From NCBI RefSeq assembly GCF_013401515.1, contig NZ_CP058529.1:806001-870000 (forward strand): a DNA stretch of 64,000 bases, written 5' to 3'. Positions 16,151 through 26,331 of the stretch are shown here, in pieces; positions within the stretch are counted from its first letter, which is position 1; each line of letters starts with the position of its first letter. A model generated the notes under the pieces. The model saw only the letters and a program-made list of their open reading frames with translations. It searched no databases and was not told the DNA's origin. A program made the translations under genes and the position numbers. Origin of the DNA: Halorarum halophilum. Lineage in GTDB: Archaea; Halobacteriota; Halobacteria; Halobacteriales; Haloferacaceae.

Positions 16151-17452
16151 GTGAATCGAAACGACCGATCGATCGTCGCGCTCGTGATGCTGGCCCACGG
16201 GATGGTCCACACGTACGAGCTCTCCATCCCGATCTTCATCCCGGTCTGGCTCGACGCCTTCGACGTCATCAGCCTCGGACCGGTGGAGCTCGCCGTCACG
16301 TCCGCGACGCTCGGCGTCCTCGTCACGATCGGCTACGGACTGTTCGGCCTCGGGGCGCTGCCCGGCGGCGTTCTCGTCGACCGCATCGGCTCCCGACGGC
16401 TGATCACGGCCTGCCTCGCCGGAATGGCCGCCTCGTTCGTCCTGCTCGGCGTCTCGCCCGGGCTCGTCGCCGTCACCCTTGCGATGGTCGTCTGGGGCGT
16501 CTCCGCGTCGGTGTACCACCCCGCGGGGCTGGCGCTCATCTCGAAGGGCGTCGAGGAGCGCGGCTCCGGCTTCGCCTACCACGGGATCGCCGGCAACCTC
16601 GGCATCGGACTCGGACCGCTCCTCACCGCGGTCCTCCTGCTGTTCTTCGAGTGGCGGACGGTCGCCATCGTGCTCGCGGTTCCCGCCCTCCTCGCGGCCG
16701 CGTACGCGACGACCGCGAGCTTCGACGAGACAGCGGCCGTCGAGGCCGCAACGGACGGCGGCGACTCGAAGGCCTCCTCGGGGGTCGACTCGCTCGCGGA
16801 GTTCCGTCGCGAGAGCGCCCGGCTGTTCACCGGCTCCTTCGCGCTCGTGTTCCTCGTCGTGATGTGTTCCGGGCTGTACTACCGCGGCATCCTGACGTTC
16901 ATGCCCGACCTGCTCCAGGGGATCCCGACGTTCTCCCCCGTCACCGTCTCGTCGGTCGTTCCGCCGGGACTCCTGGAGACGCTGGGTATCGAGCAAGTCG
17001 GCTCGCGGCGGGTCCGTCCGGGCGACTACTTCTACTCCGGGCTGTTGATGGTCGGCGTCCTCGGGCAGTTCGTCGGCGGAAAGTTGACCGACCGCATCCC
17101 CGTGGAACGCGGCATCGCCGGCGGCTTCGGCCTGCTCGCGGTGCTCGCGGTGCTGTTCCTCCCCGCGGCGAACGCCGGCGTCGTCCCCCTGCTCGTGGTC
17201 GGGTTCGTGCTCGGCGCGTCGCTGTTCGTCGTCCAGCCGTTCTACCAGGCCACCGTCGCGGAGTACACCCCCGCCGGCACGCGCGGACTCTCGTACGGCT
17301 ACACCTATCTCGGGGTGTTCGGCGTCGGCGCGCTCGGCGGCACCGTCGCCGGCGTCGTCCTCCAGTACGCGAACCCGCCGACGCTGTTCGCGATCCTCGC
17401 CTGCTTCGCCGTCGTCGCCTCCGCGGTCGGGGTGTACCTCTGGCGGCGCTGA
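16151..17452 (+). CDS. MFS transporter
   Basis: A 433-residue integral membrane protein of the major facilitator superfamily with about twelve helices. The loop after helix 2 has GVLVDRIGSRRL, the MFS signature, and a central hydrophilic loop (about 195-225, Ser/Asp/Ala-rich) divides two six-helix halves; the second half repeats the pattern at GGKLTDRIPVERG. The substrate cannot be told from the sequence. Translation starts with GTG at 16151, since no ATG lies closer and the first helix begins directly after. Confidence 0.85.
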   Translation: MNRNDRSIVALVMLAHGMVHTYELSIPIFIPVWLDAFDVISLGPVELAVTSATLGVLVTIGYGLFGLGALPGGVLVDRIGSRRLITACLAGMAASFVLLGVSPGLVAVTLAMVVWGVSASVYHPAGLALISKGVEERGSGFAYHGIAGNLGIGLGPLLTAVLLLFFEWRTVAIVLAVPALLAAAYATTASFDETAAVEAATDGGDSKASSGVDSLAEFRRESARLFTGSFALVFLVVMCSGLYYRGILTFMPDLLQGIPTFSPVTVSSVVPPGLLETLGIEQVGSRRVRPGDYFYSGLLMVGVLGQFVGGKLTDRIPVERGIAGGFGLLAVLAVLFLPAANAGVVPLLVVGFVLGASLFVVQPFYQATVAEYTPAGTRGLSYGYTYLGVFGVGALGGTVAGVVLQYANPPTLFAILACFAVVASAVGVYLWRR

Positions 17453-17464
17453 ACCGTCGTCCGG

Positions 17465-17974
17465 TCACTCCGGCAGGAAGAAGTCGGAACGGGAGTTGCG
17501 ACGGTCGGTCTCCTCGTGGAGCCTCGCGATCCGCGCGGGCGTCGGGTTCCGGACGATGACCACGTCGTAGTCGCCGGCGGACGCGAGGGTCCCGCCGACG
17601 CTGCCGAGCGAGGTGACGAGGCGCCCGGCGTTCTCGCTGCCGACGAACACCATCGACGCCCCCTCGTCGACCGCGACGCGCCGGATTCGCCGCGAGATCG
17701 TCCCGGCGGGCGCGTACCGATCGACGACCTCGTGTCGGAAGTCGGCGCTCGGGCAGAGTTCCGTCACGCGCTCGTGTAGTCCGGACACGACGGCCGTCAC
17801 GTCGAACGGTTCGTCGGGCCCGATCCAGCCGCGCTCCCGGGCGTAGTCGGCGTTCCCCCTCGGAACGACGCTCACGGCGGGCACGCGTTCCTCGAGCACG
17901 GCCCCGAACCGTGTCGCGCGGACGAGCGCCGCCTCGGCGAGTTCGGAGCCGTCGAACGGGACCAGGAACGTCAC
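17465..17974 (-). CDS. Universal stress protein (UspA) family
   Basis: A 169-residue single UspA domain. It begins with the strand TFLVPFDGSELAEAALVRA, typical of the family, and ends with a strand YDVVIVRNP after a stretch MVFVGSENAGRLVTSLGS that stands in for the usual GxxGxxxxxxxGS nucleotide-binding loop. A conserved-looking FDGS Asp is present. A CTATTTG box 30 bases upstream favours GTG 17974 over an upstream TTG at 18001. It is tail-to-tail with the MFS gene. ATP binding is likely but not certain because the loop is degenerate. Confidence 0.85.
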   Translation of the reverse strand: MTFLVPFDGSELAEAALVRATRFGAVLEERVPAVSVVPRGNADYARERGWIGPDEPFDVTAVVSGLHERVTELCPSADFRHEVVDRYAPAGTISRRIRRVAVDEGASMVFVGSENAGRLVTSLGSVGGTLASAGDYDVVIVRNPTPARIARLHEETDRRNSRSDFFLPE

Positions 17975-18127
17975 GGTGGAGCGAAATCGGGGTGTGAGCA
18001 AATAGGTGTCGTTGCCTCGATACGGGGAGGGGAACGGGCTGAACCGTCGGAACGGCGGGACCCTTCGGGAAAACTGAATCGTTCGACTGCTCCCGATTCC
18101 CGATCCGGGGATCCGGGTCCGGTCGGA

Positions 18128-18550
18128 CTACACGAACCGCGCGGCGACGACCCGCCACAGACCCAGGCAGACTGTGCCGACGAGGAGCATCACCACGGCG
18201 AAGACGACCTGGACGCCCCCTTCGACCCACGGCGTCGCCCGGATGACGAGCCCGAGGATCGCGGCCGGGATCCACGAGCGGATGGTGAGCGGAACCGACG
18301 CCTTCGCGGATTCGAGCGCCCCCGCCGAGTACGCCCCGACCAGCGGCGCGACGATCACCCAGCCGATCAGGAACGGCGCGGCGATCGCGAGCAACGTGGT
18401 CAGGTCCCCGACGCCGGCGGGCGGGAACGCGACGCTTTCGTGACGGAGCGATCCGGCGTAGATGAACGCCAGGATGACCAGGACGTCGCCGAGTGCCAGC
18501 GGGAGCGCCCCCGCGTCCACCCGGCGGTCGAGGAAGTCGGCGACTGCCAT
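18128..18550 (-). CDS. DUF3054-like membrane protein
   Basis: A 140-residue protein with four predicted membrane helices, starting ADFLDRRV just before helix 1 (LPLALGDVLVILAFIYAG) and ending with a helix VVMLLVGTVCLGLWRVV. The RHE after helix 1 and the WIVAPL-type helix 2 resemble the DUF3054 family, whose function is unknown. It lies between the stress protein and the methyltransferase on the same strand with gaps over 100 bases, so it is probably a single transcript. Confidence 0.75.
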   Translation of the reverse strand: MAVADFLDRRVDAGALPLALGDVLVILAFIYAGSLRHESVAFPPAGVGDLTTLLAIAAPFLIGWVIVAPLVGAYSAGALESAKASVPLTIRSWIPAAILGLVIRATPWVEGGVQVVFAVVMLLVGTVCLGLWRVVAARFV

Positions 18551-18729
18551 GTCCGGGGGTTCGCGCGACCCCGCTTAACGTTCCGGGTTCCAGTTCGACC
18601 GGTGAGAGCGAGTAGCAGGGGGAGGTCGCCCGGCCCGCTGCCGTAAACGCCCTCGCTTCCCGTTACGAACCCCGTGGTGGATTCGCCAATGGGTTTCCCC
18701 TCGTCCCGCTCACGGTTCGGCCGTCCCGG

Positions 18730-19326
18730 CTACGAACCGTCCTCATCGGTGGGCTTCACGCCGACGACCGTGTAGCCGAAACCCGGCTGGACGACGTAAC
18801 TCCGCAGTCCCTCGGCCGCGAGCGAGTCGGCCAGGTCGTCGGGAGCGAAGAACTGGGAGTCCATCCCGGTAAGGTGTTCGAGCGAGGCCAGGGCACGGCC
18901 GCGGCGGGTCGTCGGATCGAACTCCCGGACGACGAGCACCCCGCCCGGCGCGAGGACGCGGGCGCACTCGGCGAGCGCCGTCCCGGGCGACGGGAAGTGG
19001 TGTAGCGCGTCAGCGACGACGACCGCGTCGGCGACCCCGTCGCGGACGGGGAGCGCCCCGACGTCGGCCCTGATCGCGGGGTGGCCGACGGCCCGGGCGC
19101 GAGCGAGCATCCCGGCCGAGAGGTCGACGACGGTCGGCTCGATCCCCCGCGGCCGGAGCGCCCGGGCGGCGCGTCCGGTCCCGCCGCCCACGTCGAGGAC
19201 TCGTTCGAGCGGGCGATGGGCGAACGCGAGGCCCGCCTGGAGGTCCGCAGTGCCGGCCGCAGGCATCGTGCGGTCGTACAGTCCCGCGATCGTGTCGAAG
19301 AAGCGAACGTCGCCCGGGCCGAACAT
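18730..19326 (-). CDS. Class I SAM-dependent methyltransferase (UbiE-like)
   Basis: A 198-residue cytosolic methyltransferase. Motif I is VLDVGGGTGRAARAL (about residues 43-57), motif II contains IEPTVVDLSAGML, and the acidic loop and post-motif DGVADAVVVADALHHFPSP plus LAPGGVLVVREFD complete the Rossmann-type SAM fold. The arrangement is that of UbiE/COQ5-like enzymes, though here the acceptor substrate is unknown. It is divergent from the GNAT gene with only 65 bases between the starts. Confidence 0.85.
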   Translation of the reverse strand: MFGPGDVRFFDTIAGLYDRTMPAAGTADLQAGLAFAHRPLERVLDVGGGTGRAARALRPRGIEPTVVDLSAGMLARARAVGHPAIRADVGALPVRDGVADAVVVADALHHFPSPGTALAECARVLAPGGVLVVREFDPTTRRGRALASLEHLTGMDSQFFAPDDLADSLAAEGLRSYVVQPGFGYTVVGVKPTDEDGS

Positions 19327-19391
19327 GCCCCGGGTTCGTGGCCGCGACTCAAAGCCGTGGCGCTCATGCCGTTCGGGCCGCGACTGGGGGT

Positions 19392-20003
19392 ATGGAACCC
19401 CGCCTGCTCGGCTGGCCGACGGACGGTCCGACGCTCAGGCTCGACTACCGGCGGTACGCCTACGCGGGGAAGTTCGTCATGTCCGGAACCGGGAAGGCCG
19501 TCCTCGCGCCGGACGGCTGGGAACACGAGGAGGCCGACAGGACCGAGACCGACCCTGGAGACGGGGAGAGTACCGACTCGATGGAGTCGTCGGTGCTGGC
19601 CGCCGTCGCGTTCGACGTGGACCGGACTGATTCCGACGCGCTCCGACTCCGATACGTCACCGTCCGGGACGACCGAAGGGGGGAGGGGCTCGGCCCGCGG
19701 CTCTGCACGTTCGTCTGCGAGCGCGCGGCCGGCCGCGAGTTCGAGCGCGTCCGCATCGCGGTCAACAACCCCTACTCCTACGAGGCGCTCTACAGGGCCG
19801 GGTTCGGCTTCACCGGCGAGACGACCGGGATCGCCGAGGTGGTGCTCGAACGGCCGGCCGTGGAACCGGCCGCCCGGAACCCGGAGCAGTACCGCGCCGG
19901 ACTCGACGCGGTCGCGGACCGGGAGGACCTGACGGACGGGGAGGTCGCGTTCGCCCGGGAGAAGCGCGAACGCGGGCCGCCGGGGACGACCGCGACTCGT
20001 TGA
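19392..20003 (+). CDS. GNAT-family N-acetyltransferase
   Basis: A 203-residue protein with a GNAT core in its middle third: the strand [21 protein letters not shown] contains the acetyl-CoA-binding R/Q-x-x-G-x-G/A loop (RRGEGLG), followed by a helix, the strand [15 protein letters not shown] and a [10 protein letters not shown] segment. The N-terminal part ([24 protein letters not shown] in two pieces) is less typical. The acceptor substrate is unknown. ATG 19392 is used, since the earlier ATG at 19338 lies inside the divergent promoter region. Confidence 0.8.
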   Translation: MEPRLLGWPTDGPTLRLDYRRYAYAGKFVMSGTGKAVLAPDGWEHEEADRTETDPGDGESTDSMESSVLAAVAFDVDRTDSDALRLRYVTVRDDRRGEGLGPRLCTFVCERAAGREFERVRIAVNNPYSYEALYRAGFGFTGETTGIAEVVLERPAVEPAARNPEQYRAGLDAVADREDLTDGEVAFAREKRERGPPGTTATR

Positions 20004-20073
20004 CGACAGCCGCGACGGGAACGCCCGGGCCCGACTCGGGGGTTTCAACACCCGGAGCGCCGTACGGCCGGCA

Positions 20074-21051
20074 ATGGGAAACGCAGACCTCCGCGACATC
20101 GCGGCCATCGAGGACGTCGCCTTCGACGACGTGAACGGCGTCGTCGCGGTCGACGCGCACAACTGGCTCTACCGGTACCTCACGACGACGGTGAAGTTCA
20201 CGTCCGACGGGAAGTACACCACGGCCGGCGGGACCGAGGTGGCGAACCTCATCGGCATCGTCCAGGGGCTCCCGAAGTTCTTCGAGCACGGCCTCACGCC
20301 CGTCTTCGTCTTCGACGGCGGCGTCACCGACCTGAAGGACCACGAGGTGGCGAAGCGCCGCGAGGCCCGCGAACAGGCCGAGGAACTCCGCCAGGCAGCC
20401 GAGGACCGCGGCGACGCCATCGAGGCGGCCCGGCTCGAGGCGCGAACCCAGCGGCTCACCGAGACCATCCACGAGACCTCCCGCGAACTGCTCCGCCGGC
20501 TGGACGTGCCGGTCGTCGAGGCCCCGGCCGAGGGGGAGGCCCAGTGCGCGTACATGAACCGCGTCGGCGACGTGGACTACACGGGCAGCGAGGACTACGA
20601 CGTCCTGCTGTTCGGCGGGCCGCGCACGCTCCGGAAGCTCACCTCCTCGGGCGACCCGGAGCTGATGGACCTCGAAGCGACGCTGGAGGAGCACGACATC
20701 ACCTACGAGCAGCTCGTCGACGTCGGGATGCTCTGCGGGACCGACTTCAACGAGGGCGTCTCGGGCATCGGCCCGAAGACGGCGCTGAAGGAGGTGAAGG
20801 AGCGCGGCGACCTGTTCGCGGTGCTGGAGGCCCGGGGCGCGGAGATCGAGTACGCCGAGCGCATCCGCGAGTTCTTCTTCGAACCCCCGACGACCGACGA
20901 GTACGATCTGGAGACGACCGTGAACCCGAACATCGGGGACGCCCGCGAGTACGTGATCGACGAGTGGGAGGTGTCGGCCGACGAGGTGAGCCGCGGCTTC
21001 GAGCGGATCGAGGAGGCGCTCACCCAGACGGGTCTGGACGACTGGACCTGA
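20074..21051 (+). CDS. fen: Flap endonuclease 1
   Basis: A 325-residue structure-specific 5' nuclease of the archaeal/eukaryotic FEN1 family, which removes RNA-DNA flaps during Okazaki maturation and base-excision repair. The N-terminal block has [14 protein letters not shown] (Asp27) and [12 protein letters not shown]; the internal block has [22 protein letters not shown] and [11 protein letters not shown]; the helix-hairpin-helix is [10 protein letters not shown]. The C-terminus ends QTGLDDWT, a PCNA-interacting box. Length and order match the family. It sits alone upstream of tRNA-Glu(TTC). Confidence 0.95.
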   Translation: MGNADLRDIAAIEDVAFDDVNGVVAVDAHNWLYRYLTTTVKFTSDGKYTTAGGTEVANLIGIVQGLPKFFEHGLTPVFVFDGGVTDLKDHEVAKRREAREQAEELRQAAEDRGDAIEAARLEARTQRLTETIHETSRELLRRLDVPVVEAPAEGEAQCAYMNRVGDVDYTGSEDYDVLLFGGPRTLRKLTSSGDPELMDLEATLEEHDITYEQLVDVGMLCGTDFNEGVSGIGPKTALKEVKERGDLFAVLEARGAEIEYAERIREFFFEPPTTDEYDLETTVNPNIGDAREYVIDEWEVSADEVSRGFERIEEALTQTGLDDWT

Positions 21052-21111
21052 CCGAGCGCGGGCGCCACGATTCGACACGATTAACACACCCCGAGCGGAA
21101 GGTGGAAGTAC

Positions 21112-21186
21112 GCTCGGTTGGTGTAGTCCGGCCAATCATGTTGGCCTTTCGAGCCGACGACCAGGGTTCAAATCCCTGACCGAGCA
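21112..21186 (+). tRNA. tRNA-Glu (TTC)
   Basis: A 75-base cloverleaf with acceptor GCTCGGT/ACCGAGC, discriminator A and T-arm GGTTCAAATCC. Anticodon stem TTGGC/GCCGA encloses loop CTTTCGA, giving anticodon TTC (Glu). The D-arm is nearly identical to that of the tRNA-Glu(CTC) at 10827. A TTTT run follows directly, probably terminating transcription. Confidence 0.95.
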
Positions 21187-21358
21187 TTTTCGAGCGAAAC
21201 GGGAACCGCGAGGGACGGGATTCCGATCCGGAGCGTCGACCGATCGCCAGCACGTGGTTCTGGTCGCCGGGAAGAAACGATCCAGCTAGACGACCGGTCC
21301 ATTCCAGATGGGATAGGGGGCCCATGAGGATTTGTGCGTCGCGACCGAACGGTCCGGT

Positions 21359-22396
21359 GTGACACAGCCCGACACCACCGCACGATCGGAGTCGGAATCA
21401 GGCGTCGGAACGGCGCGGGGCGTAGCGAAGAGCGGCCGCGAGTACGTCTCGAAGCTCGCACCGTCCCTTCGGCACGGCGTCGAATCGGGCGCGGTGCCGA
21501 CGGTTATCGGCGGAGTAGGCCTCCTCGGCGGCCTCCGAGCGTTCGTGAGCGGCGAGCGCAAGCGCGGGCTCGCGGGGCTCGCCGTCGGAGCCGCGTTCCT
21601 GGCGGCCGCGCTCGCCCAGCGGCGGTTCCGCATCCTGGGCAGGGAGTCGACCGTCGAGGAAACCGACGTGGTCGACACCGGCCCCGACGTCGAGGCGGTC
21701 GCCGACGAGGCCGGCGGCGTCGGCGAGGAGGACCACGCCGCCGGCGAGGCGGCCGCTGAGGTCACGGACACGTCCCCCGACGTCGAGGACGTGGGATCCG
21801 GGCTCGAGTCCGAATCTGACACCGACGCCGAGTCGGCATCGGTGGACCAACGCGAGGTCGCCGACACCGGCGTCGATAGCGATGACCTCGCGGAGGCGAC
21901 CACGCGTGAAACAGGAGACGCCGGTGGTACGGAGACCACGAGCGACGAGACGACGACGGGCGCGGTGGACACTGGAACCGGCTCCGGCGCCGGCGTCGAG
22001 ACCGAGGACGTCGACCGACTGGGTGAGGCGGCGATCGACAGGCAGAGCCGGGAGGTCCCGGCTCCACAGCGGGCGTTCAACCAGGGCTTCCTGGCGCACT
22101 CGGCCGAGGCGTTCTGGGGGATTCGAACGGGCGACGACGAGGTGTTGGTCTCCCAGGACTACGATGCGATCGAGGGGCGCGACGGGGTGCGGTACGTCGC
22201 CAGCAGCGAGATCGGCGAGGACGTCCGCGAACTGCCGATCCCCGACGTAGTCCTCGATCACTGGGACAGCGTGATCGACGGCGGCACCGCCGTCACCGGC
22301 GGCGACAGCATCCTGTTCGTCACCACCGACGATCTCGCGGCCGACGGCCTGTTGCGCGTTCTCCCTGCGGAGCGGGCCGACGACGTGTCCGGGTAA
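21359..22396 (+). CDS. Membrane-anchored protein with long acidic linker, unknown
   Basis: A 345-residue protein I do not recognise. Residues about 40-90 hold two hydrophobic segments (VPTVIGGVGLLGGLRAFV and LAGLAVGAAFLAAALAQ) separated by a basic SGERKRG loop. Then comes an Asp/Glu/Thr/Gly-rich stretch of roughly 130 residues, almost certainly disordered, and finally a compact alpha/beta domain (FNQGFLAHSAEAFWGIRTG, then YDAIEGRDGVRYVAS, then ELPIPDVVLDHWDS and SILFVTTDDLAADGLL). The GTG at 21359 is used; a TTG at 21332 in frame would add nine residues. It stands alone behind the tRNA. Confidence 0.7.
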   Translation: MTQPDTTARSESESGVGTARGVAKSGREYVSKLAPSLRHGVESGAVPTVIGGVGLLGGLRAFVSGERKRGLAGLAVGAAFLAAALAQRRFRILGRESTVEETDVVDTGPDVEAVADEAGGVGEEDHAAGEAAAEVTDTSPDVEDVGSGLESESDTDAESASVDQREVADTGVDSDDLAEATTRETGDAGGTETTSDETTTGAVDTGTGSGAGVETEDVDRLGEAAIDRQSREVPAPQRAFNQGFLAHSAEAFWGIRTGDDEVLVSQDYDAIEGRDGVRYVASSEIGEDVRELPIPDVVLDHWDSVIDGGTAVTGGDSILFVTTDDLAADGLLRVLPAERADDVSG

Positions 22397-22578
22397 GCCA
22401 GGTGCGACATTTCGATCCGAGAACCGAACGTCCCGCGAGGAACGAACTGACGAGCGGAGGCGCACGAGAGGAAGACCGAAGTCGGCGATGAGGGCGCCAC
22501 CGACTGACCGACGCCGAACGGGAGTTCCCGACCAACCCCGTCCGTCCGCCGGACGACTGGTGGTGTTCGACCCGGTCG

Positions 22579-23097
22579 TCAGTCGTCGCCGATGCGCGGG
22601 TGCGTCCCGCCGACCGCCTTCTTGAACGAGGCGAGGACGGCCCAGTGGACCTCCGCGAGGATCACGACGCTCACGACGATGATGGCGACCTGGCGCGGCG
22701 TCGAGAGCAGTCCGAGCGAGACGATGAGCGTCGTCGCGCACGCCGGGGCGTGGTTCGTGTCGGTCGCGATCATCCCCCAGCTCGTCAGGACGATCGAGAT
22801 GAACCCGCTCGCTGCCAGACGAAGCCCGCCTGGGGAGAATCCGGCGGGAGTGGCCGTGAGTGATACGCCACTCGCGATGAGGTAGTACGCGAGGAGTCCG
22901 GCGATGCCGCCGATCACGTGACTTCCGACGATGCGGTACACGCGCGTTCGTTCGCCCCGGCGTTCGAACGCGAGGATGAACGCGGACGGCCCCAGGCTGG
23001 GGAAGATGAACGGCTGGCCGCTGACCCACGCGATGAGGCCGAGAACCAGGAAGAGGAACCCGGCGTACACGCTCGTGCCCACTCGCCGGCGGTTCAT
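22579..23097 (-). CDS. HPP-family membrane protein
   Basis: A 172-residue integral membrane protein with four or five helices. The first helices read YAGFLFLVLGLIAWVSGQPF then FPSLGPSAFIL, and a TDTNHAPACATTLIVSLG segment corresponds to the HPP motif that names the family, here HAP. The N-terminal RRRVGTS and the C-terminal FKKAVGGTHPRI are cytoplasmic-looking. HPP proteins are transmembrane proteins; some plant and cyanobacterial members are reported to act in nitrite transport, but I do not assign that here. It runs in the same direction as the next membrane protein. Confidence 0.8.
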   Translation of the reverse strand: MNRRRVGTSVYAGFLFLVLGLIAWVSGQPFIFPSLGPSAFILAFERRGERTRVYRIVGSHVIGGIAGLLAYYLIASGVSLTATPAGFSPGGLRLAASGFISIVLTSWGMIATDTNHAPACATTLIVSLGLLSTPRQVAIIVVSVVILAEVHWAVLASFKKAVGGTHPRIGDD

Positions 23098-23168
23098 ACG
23101 TCTCCAACCGCACGCGCCCTCTCAAAGCCCTATCGTGTTCGGTACGCCGTTGGGATTCGGGTCGGGCC

Positions 23169-24179
23169 TCACCCGTCGATGTCGACCCGGGGGACGAACG
23201 GACCGAAGTCGGCAGTACGGCTCGCGATCGTCGCGATGCGGAACGTGTAGACGAGGAGCACGACGAACGGGAGGAAGACGAGCGTGACCGCGGTGCTCAC
23301 GATGAAGACGAGCGGTATCGGCTCGGCTACCGCCTCGATGATCGACCCGTAGGTCATCATGAAGATTCCCCCGCCCAGCAGCGTCGGAAACCCGACGTAC
23401 AGCAACAGTTTGGAGAGGTACGCGAGTTCGTACTGCATGTACAACGTCTTGAACGTCTGGCGGGCCACCGCGAGATGGCTAAGCAGTTCGACGAGACCGT
23501 CGAGGGTTTCGAGCGCGTCGGCGGGGATGTCCTCACCGTACACCGCTCGGATGGTGCGTGCCGCGTGTAGGTGGGCGCCGTTGTAGTGACCGAGAACCGC
23601 CGACAGAGCGTCGAAGGTGCCGAAGTCCGCGTCCTCGAGGGCGTCCGAGACGATCTCCCCCTCGCTCTCGATCGCCTCGACGAAGTCCTCGATCAGCGCG
23701 TCGAGTTCCGGATCGTCGACGTGGTCGGTTTCCGAGCGGAACGTCCCGCCGTGCTCGACGACAGTCTCGACGATGAGTTGGAGGAAGTCCGCCGGCGAGG
23801 CCGGACTGATCTGGGACGCGGTCAGCTCCTCGACCTGCCGACGGAACGCGAGCATCTGCTCGAACCGATCCTGCAGATCGCCGGTCCAGCCCAGCTCCTG
23901 TGAGAGCACTAGCTGGTTGATCGCGAGGACGATCGTGATGAACGGGAGCGTTCCGCCGACGATCGAGCCGATGAGCGTCGTCGCCGTGTCGGAGTCGGTG
24001 ACCGGGATGTACCCCGCCAGCCCGATCACGGTACACGAGACGAAGACTACCAGGGAGAGCAGTATCGCCAGCACGTATCGGTTCCCGTCCAGGAGGACCC
24101 AGCGCCTGATCGGCGACTCCCGGAGTCGCTCGTGGACCAGGTCGCTCTGGCGAACGTCCTCGTCGACTGCCTCGTCCAT
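23169..24179 (-). CDS. Four-helix membrane protein, unknown haloarchaeal family
   Basis: A 336-residue protein with two N-terminal helices (VLAILLSLVVFVSCTVIGLAG and LIGSIVGGTLPFITIVLAIN), a soluble helical domain of about 150 residues (ADFLQLIVETVVEHGG, then ELDALIEDFVEAIESE, then YNGAHLHAARTIRAVYG) and two C-terminal helices around FPTLLGGGIFMMTYG and VSTAVTLVFLPFVVLLVYTF. I do not recognise the family; the layout vaguely recalls small channel-like proteins, but I see no diagnostic motif. A TTCTTTTTGC element about 30 bases upstream supports ATG 24179 with a short or absent leader. Confidence 0.7.
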   Translation of the reverse strand: MDEAVDEDVRQSDLVHERLRESPIRRWVLLDGNRYVLAILLSLVVFVSCTVIGLAGYIPVTDSDTATTLIGSIVGGTLPFITIVLAINQLVLSQELGWTGDLQDRFEQMLAFRRQVEELTASQISPASPADFLQLIVETVVEHGGTFRSETDHVDDPELDALIEDFVEAIESEGEIVSDALEDADFGTFDALSAVLGHYNGAHLHAARTIRAVYGEDIPADALETLDGLVELLSHLAVARQTFKTLYMQYELAYLSKLLLYVGFPTLLGGGIFMMTYGSIIEAVAEPIPLVFIVSTAVTLVFLPFVVLLVYTFRIATIASRTADFGPFVPRVDIDG

Positions 24180-24345
24180 GCTACGTTCTGCACACACCGG
24201 CAAAAAGAACCCACGAACGGGGCGCGACGCTCGTATCCTCACTCGTATCGGCGCGTATCGACCGTCCGTCGGTGAACGGGCCCGCCGCGGTGCTCGGACG
24301 AGTTCGTCTGAACTGAACGCGAAACGAGGAGGGAATCGGGACAGA

Positions 24346-26331
24346 TTACGCCAGCCACTCCTCGGGCTTGGTGTCGTAGTCGACGCCCTCGGCGCCGATC
24401 CGCTCCTCGAGGTCCGCGTCGAGGTCGTGGCGCTCGACCGTCTCGCCGTCGTACCTGAGGAGCACGCCGACCTCCTCACCGGTCGGTTCGTAGCCGCGAC
24501 GGCTCGCCACCTCGAGTTCGTGCTCGTCGTACTCGGTGACGATGGTGGCGAGGTTCACCGGGCGCCCCCAGAGCTCGAAGGTGCGTTCGAGCGTCCGCTC
24601 GGCCTTCTCCAGGTCGAGCGCGACGCCGTTGTACCGGTGGCCGAGCAGCAGTTCGCCGCGGTTCGCGTAGTTGCCGTCGAAGACGGCGATGCTGGGCTTC
24701 CCGAAGTTGGTGAACCGGAGCAGGAGCTTCTTCTTCACGTCCTCCGGGTCCGTGCTGGCGACGCGGTACCCCCCGGCCGCCTGGGAGTACTCGTAGGTGA
24801 AGTAGTTCCCCTCGGTCACGAACTCGCTCGTGAGGAACTCGTCGAGGAACGTCACGTCGTTGTGGCTCTCGCGCACCTCGCGCATCCGGTCCCAGCCGAC
24901 GCCGTAGTCGACGTCTGCGAGCGCCTCCTCGACGCTCGCGTACTTTCCGTCGTCGAACATGTACCGGGCGAGCCGTTCGAGCTCCGAGCGCCCGACGCGC
25001 TCGAGGAAGCCGCGGTGCGCGGGCTTGGAGAGCGAGAAGTGCCGCTCCGCGAGCCCCTCGTTGGTGAGCACCGCCCACGGGTAGCGTTCCACGTCGATCT
25101 CGCCCGCCCTGGCGGCGGCGAGACTGTCGGCGTCGACGCGCGGGTCGTCGGGGTCGAGCCGGTCGAGGGTGTCCGGTCGGATCTCGTCGATCACGGGGTC
25201 CGGCTCGATCAGCTCCCGGACCTCCTCGAAGTCGACCACGTCGTGGAAGCTCCGCCAGGTGATGCCGTCGACGCGGAGCAGCTTGTCGACGACCTCCCGA
25301 CGGTTGGTCGTGTTCTCGATGTACTCCCAGATCTCCTTGCCGAGCTTGTACGGGTTCAGCCCCTGCGAGCCGAGCACGCGCGACTGGTGGTCGGCGTAGG
25401 TGAGGAACTCGTCGGGCGCGGCGAACCCCTCCTCGGCCATCATCAGCGACTCCCAGTAGGCGGCCCACCCCTCGTTCATCACCTTCGTCAGCTTCTGCGG
25501 GGCGAAGTAGTACGCCTCCCGCCGGAGCAGTTCCAGCGTCTCGTCCATCCACGGCTCCCGCTCGACCGCCTTGCCCTCCCCCTCGTCGTACCGCTCGCCG
25601 TGCTCGCGGAGGAACGCCAGGACGTCCGGGCGCGGCTCCTCGGGGCTCTCCTCGCCCTCCCGGTCGGCGATCCACTCGTCGTCGAACACCTGGTCGCGAA
25701 CCTCCGGGGAGAGCCCGAGCCGGTCGAGCCGCTCCTCGATGTCGGCGACCTCCTGCTCGAACGTGCCGCCCCGTTCGTCCGCGAGCGCGCGGTGCTGGTC
25801 GATGGTGTCCTCGAGGCAGAGCACGGCGTCGATGAACCGCTCGACCTCGCCCCGATCGATCTCGGGGTCGTCCATGTACCCCGCGAGGGTGTGCGCGTGG
25901 CGCTCGAGCATCGCCGCCGCCGCGGGCTCCTCGCGGTCGCCCGCGAACCGGGCGAACCACTCGTTGTTGCGGAAGAAGTCCGCGTGGGCCTCGACGTGCG
26001 TGATGACGGCCTTCTGGTCGGCCAGCGCGTTCGACTCCTGGAGGAACGCGTGGCAGGGGTTGTCGTTGTTGACGATCTCGAACGCCTTGCCCATCCCGAA
26101 CGCGTCCTGCTTGCGCTGGCGGTCGTACTTCATCCCCCAGCGCCAGTGCGGGTAGCGCGTCTGGAAGCCGTCGTAGGCGATGAGCTCGTTCATCTCGTCG
26201 TAGTCGACGACCCAGTAGTTCACCGGGTACGGTCGCAGGCCGAGCCGTTCGGCCAGGTCCCGGGCTCGTTCGGTCGCCTCGGTGAGCCGCGCCGCCTCCC
26301 GGCGGGCGCGGCGGTTCCCGTTCGTCGTCAT
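24346..26331 (-). CDS. SpoVR-family protein
   Basis: A 661-residue soluble SpoVR/YcgB-family protein, the last gene of the four-gene PrkA operon. Conserved landmarks are [18 protein letters not shown] near the N-terminus, [65 protein letters not shown], and [14 protein letters not shown] further on. SpoVR affects spore cortex in Bacillus; in non-sporeformers it accompanies PrkA and YeaH in general stress responses. Its ATG overlaps the stop of the YeaH gene by four bases (ATGA). It is the probable terminal cistron, as the next gene is 167 bases away. Confidence 0.92.
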   Translation of the reverse strand: MTTNGNRRARREAARLTEATERARDLAERLGLRPYPVNYWVVDYDEMNELIAYDGFQTRYPHWRWGMKYDRQRKQDAFGMGKAFEIVNNDNPCHAFLQESNALADQKAVITHVEAHADFFRNNEWFARFAGDREEPAAAAMLERHAHTLAGYMDDPEIDRGEVERFIDAVLCLEDTIDQHRALADERGGTFEQEVADIEERLDRLGLSPEVRDQVFDDEWIADREGEESPEEPRPDVLAFLREHGERYDEGEGKAVEREPWMDETLELLRREAYYFAPQKLTKVMNEGWAAYWESLMMAEEGFAAPDEFLTYADHQSRVLGSQGLNPYKLGKEIWEYIENTTNRREVVDKLLRVDGITWRSFHDVVDFEEVRELIEPDPVIDEIRPDTLDRLDPDDPRVDADSLAAARAGEIDVERYPWAVLTNEGLAERHFSLSKPAHRGFLERVGRSELERLARYMFDDGKYASVEEALADVDYGVGWDRMREVRESHNDVTFLDEFLTSEFVTEGNYFTYEYSQAAGGYRVASTDPEDVKKKLLLRFTNFGKPSIAVFDGNYANRGELLLGHRYNGVALDLEKAERTLERTFELWGRPVNLATIVTEYDEHELEVASRRGYEPTGEEVGVLLRYDGETVERHDLDADLEERIGAEGVDYDTKPEEWLA

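Noticed and set aside
10827-21186. Two similar tRNA-Glu genes on opposite strands as borders of an integrated island
   Set aside because: They are distinct isoacceptors (CTC and TTC), and the region between holds core genes such as fen and udk with no integrase.
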